The notes under the pieces: generated by a model
Databases searched by the model: none
What the model was told of the DNA's origin: nothing
What the model saw: the letters and a program-made list of their open reading frames with translations, nothing else
NCBI RefSeq assembly: GCF_024347335.1
Contig: NZ_AP025463.1
Location: forward strand, 2,728,001 to 2,792,000
DNA from: Vibrio celticus
GTDB lineage: Bacteria; Pseudomonadota; Gammaproteobacteria; Enterobacterales; Vibrionaceae
Length of the DNA stretch: 64,000 bases
Reading direction: 5' to 3'
Translations under genes and position numbers: made by a program
Part shown: positions 43,731 to 53,273 of the stretch, piece after piece
Numbering within the stretch: the stretch's first letter is position 1
How the letters are laid out: each line of letters begins with the position of its first letter

Positions 43731-45248
43731 ATGACTAAGACATTTATTCATCGCCTATTACGGCCGCTTGCGGCCGTTTTTGTTGGCGCTATAACCACAC
43801 TTTCATTCGCTCCATACTCTATATGGCCTCTTGCTATTCTCAGCCCAGCTTTGTTGCTGTTACTGATCCACAACCGCTCTCCTAAAAGTGCGCTTTGGAT
43901 TGGCTACGCATGGGGTTTAGGTCAATTCACCACAGGTATCAGCTGGGTATACGTCAGCATTGATGGTTTTGGCGGCATGCCACTGGCAGCCAACCTATTT
44001 TTGATGGCATTGCTTGTTGGCTACCTAGCCGTTTATTCAGGGCTATTTACCTGGGGTTTGAATAAATTCTTCCCTGCCAATAACCTAAGCCGCTTTTTCC
44101 TTGCAGCTCCTGCATTCTGGCTAGTCTGTGATTGGCTGCGTGGCTGGGTAATGACGGGCTTCCCTTGGCTTTGGTTAGGCTACAGCCAAATCGATTCGCC
44201 ATTGGGTTCATTTGCACCGATTAGCGGCGTAGAGCTAGTAACTTTAGCGATCATTGTTTCAGCCTCTGCATTCACTTATGCGATTGTTAACCGGGCTTGG
44301 AGCATCGCTATCATTCCCGCTGTCGTATTTAGCGCAGGCTTTGGTATTCGCAACATCGACTGGGTCACGCCGAACCCTGAAAAAACCACGTCAGTCGTCT
44401 TGATACAAGGCAACGTCGATCAAGACAGTAAATGGCTACCGAGTCATCGCTGGCCAACCATGATGAAGTACACCGACCTAAGCAGAGAAAACTGGGGAGC
44501 GGATATCATCATCTGGCCTGAAGCTGCTATTCCCGCATTCGAAGTTGAGATCCCATCTTTCCTACGTAACTTGGATAGCGCAGCGAAGATGAACAACAGT
44601 TCGATCATTACCGGTGTGCTGAATCAGTCTGAAGATAAGAAATACTACAACAGTGTTCTTTCTCTCGGTGTGAATCCATACGGTGAGTACAGCTACGATC
44701 CAGACGAACGCTACCATAAACACCACCTGTTACCATTTGGTGAGTTTGTGCCGTTTGAAGATATCTTGCGTCCATTAGCACCTTTCTTTAACTTGCCAAT
44801 GTCATCATTTAGCCGTGGCGACTTTGTTCAACCAAACATAGTGGCAAATGGTCGTCACTTAGCGCCGGCACTGTGTTATGAGATCATCTTTAATGATCAA
44901 GTTAGACAGAACGTAACCGACGAGACTGACTTTATTTTAACGCTCTCTAACGATGCGTGGTTTGGTCGTTCGATTGGCCCTCTGCAACATATGGAAATTG
45001 CACAGATGCGTGCTCTGGAGCTTGGTAAGCCGGTTATTCGCTCGACCAACAATGGTGTGACCGCAGTTACCGATTACAAAGGCAACATCATCAAACAAGT
45101 GCCTCAGTTTGAAACGGCCGTATTAAAAGCTGAACTCATTTCAACGGATGGTCAAACGCCTTATCACACAGTAGGTACTTGGCCACTGTATATCTGGGCG
45201 ATGCTCAGCTTGGTGATTGGTTGGGTAATTAGAAAGCCAAAAAGCTAG
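43731..45248 (+). CDS. lnt: Apolipoprotein N-acyltransferase
   Basis: A 505-residue inner-membrane enzyme that adds the third acyl chain to lipoproteins. Six to eight membrane segments fill the first 210 residues or so. A nitrilase-type domain follows with the catalytic Glu in IIWPEAAIPAF, Lys in HKHHLLPFGEFVPF and Cys in PALCYEIIF. A last membrane segment is at the C-terminus. Lnt products are needed by the LolA/LolB pathway (lolB at 29606). It lies 32 bases after corC. Confidence 0.96.
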   Translation: MTKTFIHRLLRPLAAVFVGAITTLSFAPYSIWPLAILSPALLLLLIHNRSPKSALWIGYAWGLGQFTTGISWVYVSIDGFGGMPLAANLFLMALLVGYLAVYSGLFTWGLNKFFPANNLSRFFLAAPAFWLVCDWLRGWVMTGFPWLWLGYSQIDSPLGSFAPISGVELVTLAIIVSASAFTYAIVNRAWSIAIIPAVVFSAGFGIRNIDWVTPNPEKTTSVVLIQGNVDQDSKWLPSHRWPTMMKYTDLSRENWGADIIIWPEAAIPAFEVEIPSFLRNLDSAAKMNNSSIITGVLNQSEDKKYYNSVLSLGVNPYGEYSYDPDERYHKHHLLPFGEFVPFEDILRPLAPFFNLPMSSFSRGDFVQPNIVANGRHLAPALCYEIIFNDQVRQNVTDETDFILTLSNDAWFGRSIGPLQHMEIAQMRALELGKPVIRSTNNGVTAVTDYKGNIIKQVPQFETAVLKAELISTDGQTPYHTVGTWPLYIWAMLSLVIGWVIRKPKS

Positions 45249-45268
45249 ATTCGACGAAAAGTGATTTG

Positions 45269-45297
45269 AGGGTTGACTGATTGGGTCAACCCTTTTT
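45269..45297 (+). terminator. Terminator of the ybeZ-lnt group
   Basis: AGGGTTGAC (45269-45277) / GTCAACCCT (45285-45293) with a T-run. Confidence 0.85.
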
Positions 45298-45336
45298 CGT
45301 TGCTACGGTTTACGTTGATACGTTATGGTTCAGAGC

Positions 45337-45807
45337 TTACGGTTTAAGGGCTTTACGACTAAACCCTTTAGAACCACATTTAATACATGGAATGATATTG
45401 GTTGGGTGGTTATATTCGGTTTGATGACCACACTCGTCACATACTAGAGTTCCTAGGCCAATGACTTCACCCGCTTGATACAAGCCTTGGTGTTCTAAGT
45501 CTTGGAACAGTTCAACCCACTCCACCTTAGTACGATCAGTAATATCCAACAGCCCTTGCCAAATAGAGTCTGCAATCATCAAATAGAATGGACCGCTTTT
45601 ACTCTCTTCATAGCTTTCGGAAAACTCTTTTAAGTCCGACTTCACGTAGGCAGAGATTAATGAAAGCTCATCTTTAGTCATATCATTGGCTGCTTTCGCA
45701 AACTTGCCCGACGTTTCGATTTTGTTGTTGAGCTCTTCAGGGCTATGCTTCAGCGTTTCAATCACCTCTTCGACGACTTCTTCATAGAGCGCTTTTTTCT
45801 TCGGCAT
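45337..45807 (-). CDS. YbeL-type zinc-ribbon protein (DUF1451)
   Basis: A 156-residue protein with a helical N-terminal part (YEEVVEEVIETLKHSPEEL) and a C-terminal zinc ribbon with two CxxC pairs, CDEC and CIKC. E. coli YbeL has the same make-up and also lies beside leuS. The start has an excellent AGGAGG site 6 bases upstream. Function is unknown. It is divergent from leuS. Confidence 0.88.
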   Translation of the reverse strand: MPKKKALYEEVVEEVIETLKHSPEELNNKIETSGKFAKAANDMTKDELSLISAYVKSDLKEFSESYEESKSGPFYLMIADSIWQGLLDITDRTKVEWVELFQDLEHQGLYQAGEVIGLGTLVCDECGHQTEYNHPTNIIPCIKCGSKGFSRKALKP

Positions 45808-46070
45808 AACAACCTCCTTAAGATAACCAACCTATTAGTGAGCAAACGGATGCGCTGCAATGCACTCCCGCTTACAAACAAATGCAATTCATACTCTTAA
45901 GTATAGTTGCCCTGCGAAATTCAGTAAAAATTACACAATCTACTAGGCAGCAACTGCAAGTATGAAGGGTATAACTATTGTTGTACTCAGCTCCTTTAGG
46001 TATTCTATGACGATCTGTAAGATTCTGTTCTAACCGAACTCACAAATTCCAAGATAACCGGATACCATCG

Positions 46071-48647
46071 ATGCAAGAACAATATAACCCGCAAGAGATT
46101 GAACAAAAGGTTCAACAACACTGGGATAACAGCGAGACTTTCGTTGTAAGTGAAGATCCAAACAAAGAAAAATTCTACTGTCTTTCTATGTTCCCTTACC
46201 CAAGTGGCCGACTGCACATGGGTCACGTGCGTAACTACACCATCGGTGATGTGGTATCTCGTTTCCAACGTCTACAAGGCAAAAACGTAATGCAGCCCAT
46301 TGGTTGGGATGCATTCGGCCTACCAGCAGAAAACGCCGCTGTTAAAAACAATACAGCGCCTGCACCATGGACTTACGAAAACATTGAGTACATGAAGAAC
46401 CAGCTTAAACTTCTAGGCTTTGGTTACGACTGGAACCGTGAATTCGCAACATGTACTCCAGAGTACTACCGTTGGGAACAAGAGTTCTTCACTAAGCTTT
46501 ACGAAAAAGGCCTGGTTTACAAGAAGACGTCTTCAGTGAACTGGTGTCCAAACGACCAAACAGTACTGGCAAATGAGCAAGTAGAAGACGGTTGTTGCTG
46601 GCGTTGTGACACTCCAGTAGAGCAAAAGAAAATTCCACAGTGGTTTATTAAAATCACTGAGTACGCTCAAGAGCTACTCGACGACCTAGACAACCTTGAA
46701 GGTTGGCCTGAAATGGTTAAGACCATGCAGCGCAACTGGATCGGCCGCTCTGAAGGTGTTGAGCTATCTTTCGCTGTTAACGGCGAAGAAGCACCACTAG
46801 AAGTGTACACAACACGTCCAGATACTCTAATGGGTGTTTCTTACGTTGGTATCGCTGCAGGTCACCCTCTTGCAGAGAAAGCATCGAAGAACAACCCAGA
46901 GCTTGCTGCATTCGTTGAAGAGTGTCGTAACACTAAAGTTGCTGAAGCTGAACTCGCAACGATGGAAAAGAAAGGTATGGATACTGGCCTAACGGCTATC
47001 CACCCTCTTAACGGTCGTGTTGTTCCTGTATACGTAGCAAACTTCGTACTTATGGATTACGGCACAGGTGCGGTAATGGCGGTTCCTGCTCACGATCAAC
47101 GTGACTACGAGTTCGCAACTAAGTACGGCATCGATATCATCCCAGTAATCAAACCTGAAGATGGTTCTGAACTAGACGTGTCTGAAGCGGCTTACACTGA
47201 AAAAGGTGTACTGTTTGACTCCGGTGAATTCGATGGTCTTGCGTTCCAAGAAGCATTCGATGCAATTGCTGCGAAGCTTGAAGCTGAAGGCAAAGGTAAG
47301 AAGACAGTAAACTTCCGTCTACGTGACTGGGGTGTATCTCGTCAACGTTACTGGGGCGCTCCAATCCCAATGGTAACCACTGAAGATGGTGAAGTTCACC
47401 CAGTACCAGCAGACCAACTGCCAGTCATTCTTCCTGAAGATGTAGTAATGGATGGCGTAACTAGCCCAATCAAAGCAGACAAGTCTTGGGCTGAAACAAC
47501 ATTCAACGGCGAACCAGCTCTACGTGAGACTGACACGTTCGATACGTTTATGGAGTCTTCTTGGTACTACGCACGTTACTGTTCACCGCAAGCAGACGAC
47601 ATTCTAGATCCAGAGAAAGCAAACTACTGGTTGCCAGTTGACCAATACGTTGGTGGTATCGAGCACGCTTGTATGCACCTGCTTTACTCTCGTTTCTTCC
47701 ACAAACTGCTACGTGATGCTGGTTACGTGACGTCTGATGAACCGTTCAAGCAACTACTATGTCAAGGCATGGTTCTAGCTGACGCGTTCTATCACGAAAA
47801 CGAAAAAGGCACCAAAGAGTGGATTGCACCGACTGACGTAACGGTTGAACGTGACGGTAAAGGTCGCATCGAAAAAGCAGTCGACGATCAAGGCCGTGAA
47901 GTTGAACACTCAGGCATGATCAAAATGTCTAAGTCTAAGAACAACGGTATCGATCCACAAGAGATGGTAGACAAGTACGGCGCTGATACAGTACGTCTAT
48001 TCATGATGTTTGCATCACCTGCAGACATGACGCTTGAGTGGCAAGAGTCTGGCGTTGAAGGTGCTAACCGCTTCCTTAAACGTGTTTGGAAACTGGTTCA
48101 CACTCACTCTTCTAAGGGTGCTGCTGAATCTGTTGATGCTTCTGTGCTATCTGGCGACCAAAAAGCACTTCGTCGTGATATCCACAAGACTATCGCGAAA
48201 GTAACGGACGATATTGGCCGCCGCCAAACGTTCAACACGGCAATCGCTGCAATCATGGAACTGATGAACAAGCTAGCGAAAGCACCTCAAGAATCTGTAC
48301 AAGATCGTGCAATCCTTGATGAAGCACTAAAAGCGGTAGTACGTATGCTTTACCCAATGACTCCGCACATCTCTTACGAAATGTGGATTGCACTTGGTGA
48401 ATCAAACGTAGACTCAGCAACATGGCCAACTTTCGATGAGAAAGCGCTAGTTGAAGACGAGAAAACTATCGTTGTCATGATCAACGGTAAGCTACGTGCG
48501 AAACTAACCGTTGCTGCTGATGCAACAGAAGAGCAAGTTCGTGAGCTTGGTCTAAACGATGAGAATGCTAAGAAGTTCCTAGATGGCTTAACTATCCGTA
48601 AAGTTATCTTCGTACCAGGTAAGCTTCTAAACATCGTTGCTAACTAA
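46071..48647 (+). CDS. leuS: Leucine--tRNA ligase
   Basis: An 858-residue class I synthetase. The HIGH signature is in MFPYPSGRLHMGHVRNY near residue 45, the editing CP1 domain covers about 225-415 (TTRPDTLMGVSY), and KMSKS is in GMIKMSKSKNNGID. Length is normal. It charges among others the nine tRNA-Leu(UAG) encoded 10 kb upstream. It opens the long plus-strand run through lipA. Confidence 0.98.
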   Translation: MQEQYNPQEIEQKVQQHWDNSETFVVSEDPNKEKFYCLSMFPYPSGRLHMGHVRNYTIGDVVSRFQRLQGKNVMQPIGWDAFGLPAENAAVKNNTAPAPWTYENIEYMKNQLKLLGFGYDWNREFATCTPEYYRWEQEFFTKLYEKGLVYKKTSSVNWCPNDQTVLANEQVEDGCCWRCDTPVEQKKIPQWFIKITEYAQELLDDLDNLEGWPEMVKTMQRNWIGRSEGVELSFAVNGEEAPLEVYTTRPDTLMGVSYVGIAAGHPLAEKASKNNPELAAFVEECRNTKVAEAELATMEKKGMDTGLTAIHPLNGRVVPVYVANFVLMDYGTGAVMAVPAHDQRDYEFATKYGIDIIPVIKPEDGSELDVSEAAYTEKGVLFDSGEFDGLAFQEAFDAIAAKLEAEGKGKKTVNFRLRDWGVSRQRYWGAPIPMVTTEDGEVHPVPADQLPVILPEDVVMDGVTSPIKADKSWAETTFNGEPALRETDTFDTFMESSWYYARYCSPQADDILDPEKANYWLPVDQYVGGIEHACMHLLYSRFFHKLLRDAGYVTSDEPFKQLLCQGMVLADAFYHENEKGTKEWIAPTDVTVERDGKGRIEKAVDDQGREVEHSGMIKMSKSKNNGIDPQEMVDKYGADTVRLFMMFASPADMTLEWQESGVEGANRFLKRVWKLVHTHSSKGAAESVDASVLSGDQKALRRDIHKTIAKVTDDIGRRQTFNTAIAAIMELMNKLAKAPQESVQDRAILDEALKAVVRMLYPMTPHISYEMWIALGESNVDSATWPTFDEKALVEDEKTIVVMINGKLRAKLTVAADATEEQVRELGLNDENAKKFLDGLTIRKVIFVPGKLLNIVAN

Positions 48648-48707
48648 TTTCGTTAGCACAATGCAATTGCTAAAGAATTAACGAACTTAATTCATCAAAA
48701 GCAGTCT

Positions 48708-48737
48708 GTAGACAGGGTAGCGAATTGCCCTGTCTAC
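48708..48737 (+). terminator. Hairpin between leuS and lptE
   Basis: Ten-base stem GTAGACAGGG / CCCTGTCTAC with only a weak U-run after it. It may partly uncouple leuS from the downstream genes. Confidence 0.5.
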
Positions 48738-48826
48738 TTATTTAAGCGCTTTAGACTTGAGCCTAACCACTCAAACGAACTAAAGCCTTTAAATAAGTAT
48801 TCTACCTTCATGAGAGCCATCAAATA

Positions 48827-49480
48827 ATGCGCCTGATTTCACTATCTTCATTGAAAGTTACTGTTGTTGTTTTAACCGTCAGCCTCTTAAGTGCCTGTGG
48901 TTTCCACCTGCGTGGTGATTACTCCGTACCAGAAGAACTTAACAAGATCTCCGTAACCAGCTACGACCAATACAGTACGTTTACACGTATGATGAAAGGT
49001 CAACTGCGTATGAATGATGTAGAAATTGTGCCACCGGCTGAGAATACACCTAACCTGCACATTATTAGTGAGAGTGTTGGTGAGCGAACTCTATCTCTAT
49101 ACCAAAATACTCGTGCAGCAGAAAAAGAGCTGACATTCCGCTCTTCTTATCGTGTAACTATCCCTGAAATTGGCTCCAAGACATTCTCTACTAGCGTAAC
49201 CCGTAGCTATTTAGATAACCCGTTAACAGCACTTGCGAAATCGGTTGAACGCGACATGATCGAAGATGAAATGCGTAAGCTGGCAACAAGCCAAATTCTT
49301 CGCCAAATGGCTCGCCTTAAAGCGACTATTGCCGCTGGTAACATGAACCTAGAAGAACTAGAGCACGTTCAAGTAAAAGAACTTGAAAAGCAATACAACA
49401 TCAAGAATGTTCAAATTGACGACGTTGAGACCGTACCAGCTTCAGAAGAACAACCAACACTTAGTAATTCGGCTGAGTAA
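48827..49480 (+). CDS. lptE: LPS-assembly lipoprotein LptE
   Basis: A 217-residue outer-membrane lipoprotein that plugs LptD in LPS export. The lipobox is LLSACG, followed at once by FHLRGDYSVP, the family's typical opening after the Cys. The tail after about residue 170 is acidic and longer than in E. coli. Position between leuS and holA is conserved across gamma-proteobacteria. Confidence 0.95.
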   Translation: MRLISLSSLKVTVVVLTVSLLSACGFHLRGDYSVPEELNKISVTSYDQYSTFTRMMKGQLRMNDVEIVPPAENTPNLHIISESVGERTLSLYQNTRAAEKELTFRSSYRVTIPEIGSKTFSTSVTRSYLDNPLTALAKSVERDMIEDEMRKLATSQILRQMARLKATIAAGNMNLEELEHVQVKELEKQYNIKNVQIDDVETVPASEEQPTLSNSAE

Positions 49481-49492
49481 TAGGTTTATTTG

Positions 49493-50518
49493 ATGCGTAT
49501 TTTTGCTGACCGCTTATCAGAGCAACTGGCTAAACAGTTGAGTAGTGTTTACCTAATTTTTGGTAACGAACCTCTACTGCTGCAAGAGAGCCGAGAAGCG
49601 ATTCAAAAGGCTGCAAAACAGCAAGGCTTTGAAGAACGTCATCGCTTTGCGATTGATAGCAGTCTCGACTGGAATCAAGTCTACGACTGCACTCAAGCAC
49701 TGAGCCTATTCTCTAGCCGTCAGGTCATCGAGCTTGAGCTGCCAGAGTCAGGCGTCAATGCCGCAATAGCGAAAGAGCTACTCGCAATCTCCGAGCATAT
49801 CCACAGTGATATCTTGTTGATTTTAGTAGGTACTAAGCTCACTAAAGCTCAAGAAAGCGCTAAGTGGTTTAAGGCACTTTCGAATCAGGGTCACTGGGTC
49901 AGCTGCCTAACGCCAGATGTCAGCCGATTACCTCAGTTTGTCCAAGCACGCTGCCGTCAAATCGGTTTAACACCAGATCCTGAAGCGATTCAAATGCTGG
50001 CGCAATGGCATGAGGGTAATCTATTTGCTCTCACCCAAAGCCTAGAAAAACTGGCTCTCCAATACCCAGATGGAAAGCTCACATTAGTACGCTTAGAAGA
50101 ATCGCTGAGTCGTCACAACCATTTTACTCCATTCCATTGGAGTGATGCGTTATTGGCAGGCAAAGGAAACCGTGCACAACGAATCCTACGTCAACTAGAA
50201 GCCGAAGGTATCGAACCCGTCATTTTATTGCGTAGCATACAACGTGAGCTTGCTCTGCTGTTACAGATGCAGCAACAAATGAAACAAATGCCGATTGGTC
50301 AGGTCTTCGAGAAACACCGTATCTGGCAATCTAAAAAGCCTCTTTATAACGCCGCGCTAACAAGATTTTCGATTTCTCAATTACACTCTTTGTTCGCGTT
50401 ACTCACTCAAGCTGAATTGATGACAAAAACTCAATATGAGCAGTCGCCTTGGCCACTAATTCATCAGTTAAGCGTAGAGTTTTGTATCCCTTCAGCTTCA
50501 ATACCATTTCACGCATAA
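49493..50518 (+). CDS. holA: DNA polymerase III subunit delta
   Basis: A 341-residue clamp-loader subunit that opens the beta clamp. It aligns along its length with E. coli HolA: the N-terminal VYLIFGNEPLLLQES, the central HEGNLFALTQSLEKLAL and HFTPFHWSDALLAGK. I start it at ATG 49493 rather than the TTG one codon upstream. It follows lptE by 12 bases. Confidence 0.95.
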   Translation: MRIFADRLSEQLAKQLSSVYLIFGNEPLLLQESREAIQKAAKQQGFEERHRFAIDSSLDWNQVYDCTQALSLFSSRQVIELELPESGVNAAIAKELLAISEHIHSDILLILVGTKLTKAQESAKWFKALSNQGHWVSCLTPDVSRLPQFVQARCRQIGLTPDPEAIQMLAQWHEGNLFALTQSLEKLALQYPDGKLTLVRLEESLSRHNHFTPFHWSDALLAGKGNRAQRILRQLEAEGIEPVILLRSIQRELALLLQMQQQMKQMPIGQVFEKHRIWQSKKPLYNAALTRFSISQLHSLFALLTQAELMTKTQYEQSPWPLIHQLSVEFCIPSASIPFHA

Positions 50519-50582
50519 AAGCGTGGTATATTCTAGGGTCGACAGCCCCTAAAAAGCTAAATTCAGATTAAAGGAACACCCC

Positions 50583-50900
50583 GTGTTACGTGAAGAACTA
50601 AAAGATTTTCTTGCAGACAAAGCCGACGACATGAAAGCAGAATCGATTGTGACCATCGATGTAGAAGGCAAATCAAGCGTTACTGATTACATGATTGTTT
50701 GTACTGGTACCTCTAAGCGCCATGTTGCTTCTATTGCACAGCATGTTGCTGATGAAGTACGTAAAGCAGGTATGCAGCCATTAGGCATGGACGGCCAGCA
50801 AGAAGGTGAATGGGTTGTTCTAGATATGGGCACAAGCATGCTTCACGTTATGCAAGAAGAACACCGTGAACTGTACCAACTAGAAAAACTTTGGGGCTAA
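50583..50900 (+). CDS. rsfS: Ribosomal silencing factor RsfS
   Basis: A 105-residue protein that binds uL14 and blocks subunit joining in slow growth. Conserved blocks are VTDYMIVCTGTSKRHV and GEWVVLDMGTSMLHVMQEEHRELYQLEKLW. GTG start at 50583 with AAAGGA upstream. A TATATT-like -10 near 50526 could give it its own promoter. It is 3 bases from rlmH. Confidence 0.95.
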   Translation: MLREELKDFLADKADDMKAESIVTIDVEGKSSVTDYMIVCTGTSKRHVASIAQHVADEVRKAGMQPLGMDGQQEGEWVVLDMGTSMLHVMQEEHRELYQLEKLWG

Positions 50901-50903
50901 GCT

Positions 50904-51374
50904 TTGAAGATCCAATTAATCGCAGTTGGCACAAAAATGCCGAAGTGGGTTGAAGAAGGCTTTAAAGAATATAAACGCCGCTTCCCTCATGATATGCCAT
51001 TAGAGCTCATTGAAATCACTGCGGGAAAGCGCGGTAAAAATGCGGATATTGCACGCATTCTTCAAAAAGAAGGCGAAGCAATGTTGGCAGCGGTTCCAAA
51101 AGGCAACCGCATTGTCACGCTTGATATCCCAGGTAAAAAGTGGGACACCCCACAACTGGCAGAGCAATTGGAAAGTTGGAAGTTGGATGGACGCGACGTT
51201 TCTATCCTTATCGGCGGGCCTGAAGGATTAGCACCTGCATGTAAAGCGGCTGCAGACCAAAGTTGGTCTCTGTCTGCGCTTACTCTCCCTCACCCATTAG
51301 TACGCGTTATCATGGCTGAAAGCTTGTATCGAGCTTGGAGCATCACTGCTAACCACCCTTATCATCGAGAATAA
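50904..51374 (+). CDS. rlmH: 23S rRNA (pseudouridine1915-N3)-methyltransferase RlmH
   Basis: A 156-residue SPOUT methyltransferase. The knot region has ILIGGPEGL and the C-terminus LSALTLPHPLVRVIMAESLYRAWSI...HPYHRE, nearly invariant in the family. It starts with TTG at 50904, with GGGG just upstream inside the rsfS stop region. It is normally paired with rsfS. Confidence 0.96.
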   Translation: MKIQLIAVGTKMPKWVEEGFKEYKRRFPHDMPLELIEITAGKRGKNADIARILQKEGEAMLAAVPKGNRIVTLDIPGKKWDTPQLAEQLESWKLDGRDVSILIGGPEGLAPACKAAADQSWSLSALTLPHPLVRVIMAESLYRAWSITANHPYHRE

Positions 51375-51380
51375 GCGTTA

Positions 51381-53273
51381 ATGTTACGTAAACGTAGCCA
51401 AATCCGTGATTACAAAGCAGAAGCACGACTATTTACTAATCGTGCTTTTGTTGCGTTTGCGGGGATCATAGTCATGATATCGATGTTGGTTGTTAACCTG
51501 TACAACATTCAGGTCAATCAATATCAAGACTATAAAACTCGCTCTAACGATAACCGCATCAAGGTCGTTCCAATCGCCCCTAACCGTGGTTTGATTTACG
51601 ATCGCAACGGTGTACTTCTTGCCGAAAATCGCCCGGTTTTCAACCTAGAAATCACGCCAGAAAAAATCAAAGATATGGATGACACGCTCGTCCGTCTACA
51701 AGAATTAATCGAAATTCCGCCTGAGCGTATTGAACGATTTGATCGTGATCGTCGCAATTCACGACGCTTCAAGTCAGTACCTATCCTGAATCAGCTTACC
51801 GAAGAACAAGTTGCGATCTTTTCTGTAAATCAACATAAGTTCCCAGGTGTTGAAGTTACAGGTACGCTAAAACGTTTCTACCCTTATGGTGATGTGTTAA
51901 CTCACGTGATTGGCTACGTATCGCGCATCAATGACCGTGATATGCAGCGCTTGGTTCGCGAAGAGAAAGACGCCAATTACCAAGCCACTCGCGACATCGG
52001 TAAACTTGGTATTGAGCGCTACTACGAAGACATGCTTCACGGTACCGCTGGCTATCAAGAAGTCGAAGTTAACAGCCGTGGACGAGTGATCCGTACCCTT
52101 AAGTTTGTACCGTCGGTTCCGGGCAAAGATATCGTGCTCAACTTAGATATCAAGCTACAACTATACGTACATAAGTTGCTTGATGGCCGCCGCGGTTCAG
52201 CTATCGTTCTCGACCCGAAAGACAATGGCGTGTTAGCGATGGTATCTAGCCCAAGCTACGACCCAAATGCATTCGTACATGGTATTTCGTCTAAAGGTTA
52301 TAACGCCCTGCTTCAAGACAAAGACCGCCCTTTGGTTAACCGTGCAACGCTAGGTATTTATCCACCAGCATCGACGATCAAGCCATTCATTGCGGTTGCG
52401 GCTCTGCAAGAAGGTGTGATTACACCTAATACAACGCGTAATGACCCAGGTTATTGGAAGATCCCTAATTCAAAAACGAGACCATTTCGTGACTGGTTGC
52501 GTTGGGGACACGGCGTCGTTGATATAGAGAAAGCGATTGAAGAGTCAGTGGATACTTTCTTTTACCAAATTGCTTATGATCTCGGCATTGATCGCATATC
52601 CAAATGGATGATGATGTTCGGCTTTGGTGACTATACTGGCATCGATATTTATGAAGAAAGCAAAGCCAATATGCCAACTCGTGATTGGAAGATGGCAAGA
52701 CACCGTGTGCCTTGGTACCAAGGTGACACCATTCCAGTTGGCATTGGCCAAGGCTACTGGACTGCAACACCCATGCAGATTGCAAAAGCCACATCAGTTT
52801 TGGTCAATGAAGGGGAAGTAACAGCACCTCACCTACTTCGTTCAACCATTGATAACGGTCGTCCATTCGATGAACAAATCATGTCGGACATTGAAACTTA
52901 CCCACCGCTAACCGGGGTTAAGAAGAAGTATTGGGATATCGCTCAAGAAGGTATGAGACTGGCTAACCACGGTAAGAAAGGCACCGCAAGACGTTCATTC
53001 CAGAAGATGTCTTACCAAACCGCGGGGAAATCGGGTACCGCGCAGGTATTCGGCTTAAAAGAAGATGAAGAGTACAACGCGGATGAAATCGCAGAGCACT
53101 TACGCGATCACGCTCTCTTTACGGGTTACGCGCCTTTTGAAGATCCTGAAGCCGTCGTGACTATCGTTCTAGAAAACGCAGGTGGTGGCTCTTCTAACGG
53201 CGGACCAGTAGTAAGAAGGATTTTAGACCATATTATCCTTGCAGAAGATTATCAAAGTGAGCCAATTAAATAA
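51381..53273 (+). CDS. mrdA: Penicillin-binding protein 2 (elongation transpeptidase)
   Basis: A 630-residue class B PBP. One membrane anchor lies near residues 22-43 (AFVAFAGIIVMISMLVVNLY), followed by a dimerisation domain and a transpeptidase domain. The active-site Ser is in YPPASTIKPF, the SxN-type motif is SVD, and KSGT is in AGKSGTAQVF. It cross-links side-wall peptidoglycan together with RodA, encoded next with a 1-base stop/start overlap. Confidence 0.96.
   Translation: MLRKRSQIRDYKAEARLFTNRAFVAFAGIIVMISMLVVNLYNIQVNQYQDYKTRSNDNRIKVVPIAPNRGLIYDRNGVLLAENRPVFNLEITPEKIKDMDDTLVRLQELIEIPPERIERFDRDRRNSRRFKSVPILNQLTEEQVAIFSVNQHKFPGVEVTGTLKRFYPYGDVLTHVIGYVSRINDRDMQRLVREEKDANYQATRDIGKLGIERYYEDMLHGTAGYQEVEVNSRGRVIRTLKFVPSVPGKDIVLNLDIKLQLYVHKLLDGRRGSAIVLDPKDNGVLAMVSSPSYDPNAFVHGISSKGYNALLQDKDRPLVNRATLGIYPPASTIKPFIAVAALQEGVITPNTTRNDPGYWKIPNSKTRPFRDWLRWGHGVVDIEKAIEESVDTFFYQIAYDLGIDRISKWMMMFGFGDYTGIDIYEESKANMPTRDWKMARHRVPWYQGDTIPVGIGQGYWTATPMQIAKATSVLVNEGEVTAPHLLRSTIDNGRPFDEQIMSDIETYPPLTGVKKKYWDIAQEGMRLANHGKKGTARRSFQKMSYQTAGKSGTAQVFGLKEDEEYNADEIAEHLRDHALFTGYAPFEDPEAVVTIVLENAGGGSSNGGPVVRRILDHIILAEDYQSEPIK

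Noticed and set aside
48648..48826. T-box or leucine attenuator around leuS
   Set aside because: The hairpin is downstream of leuS, and no leucine-codon leader peptide or T-box bulge is seen upstream.
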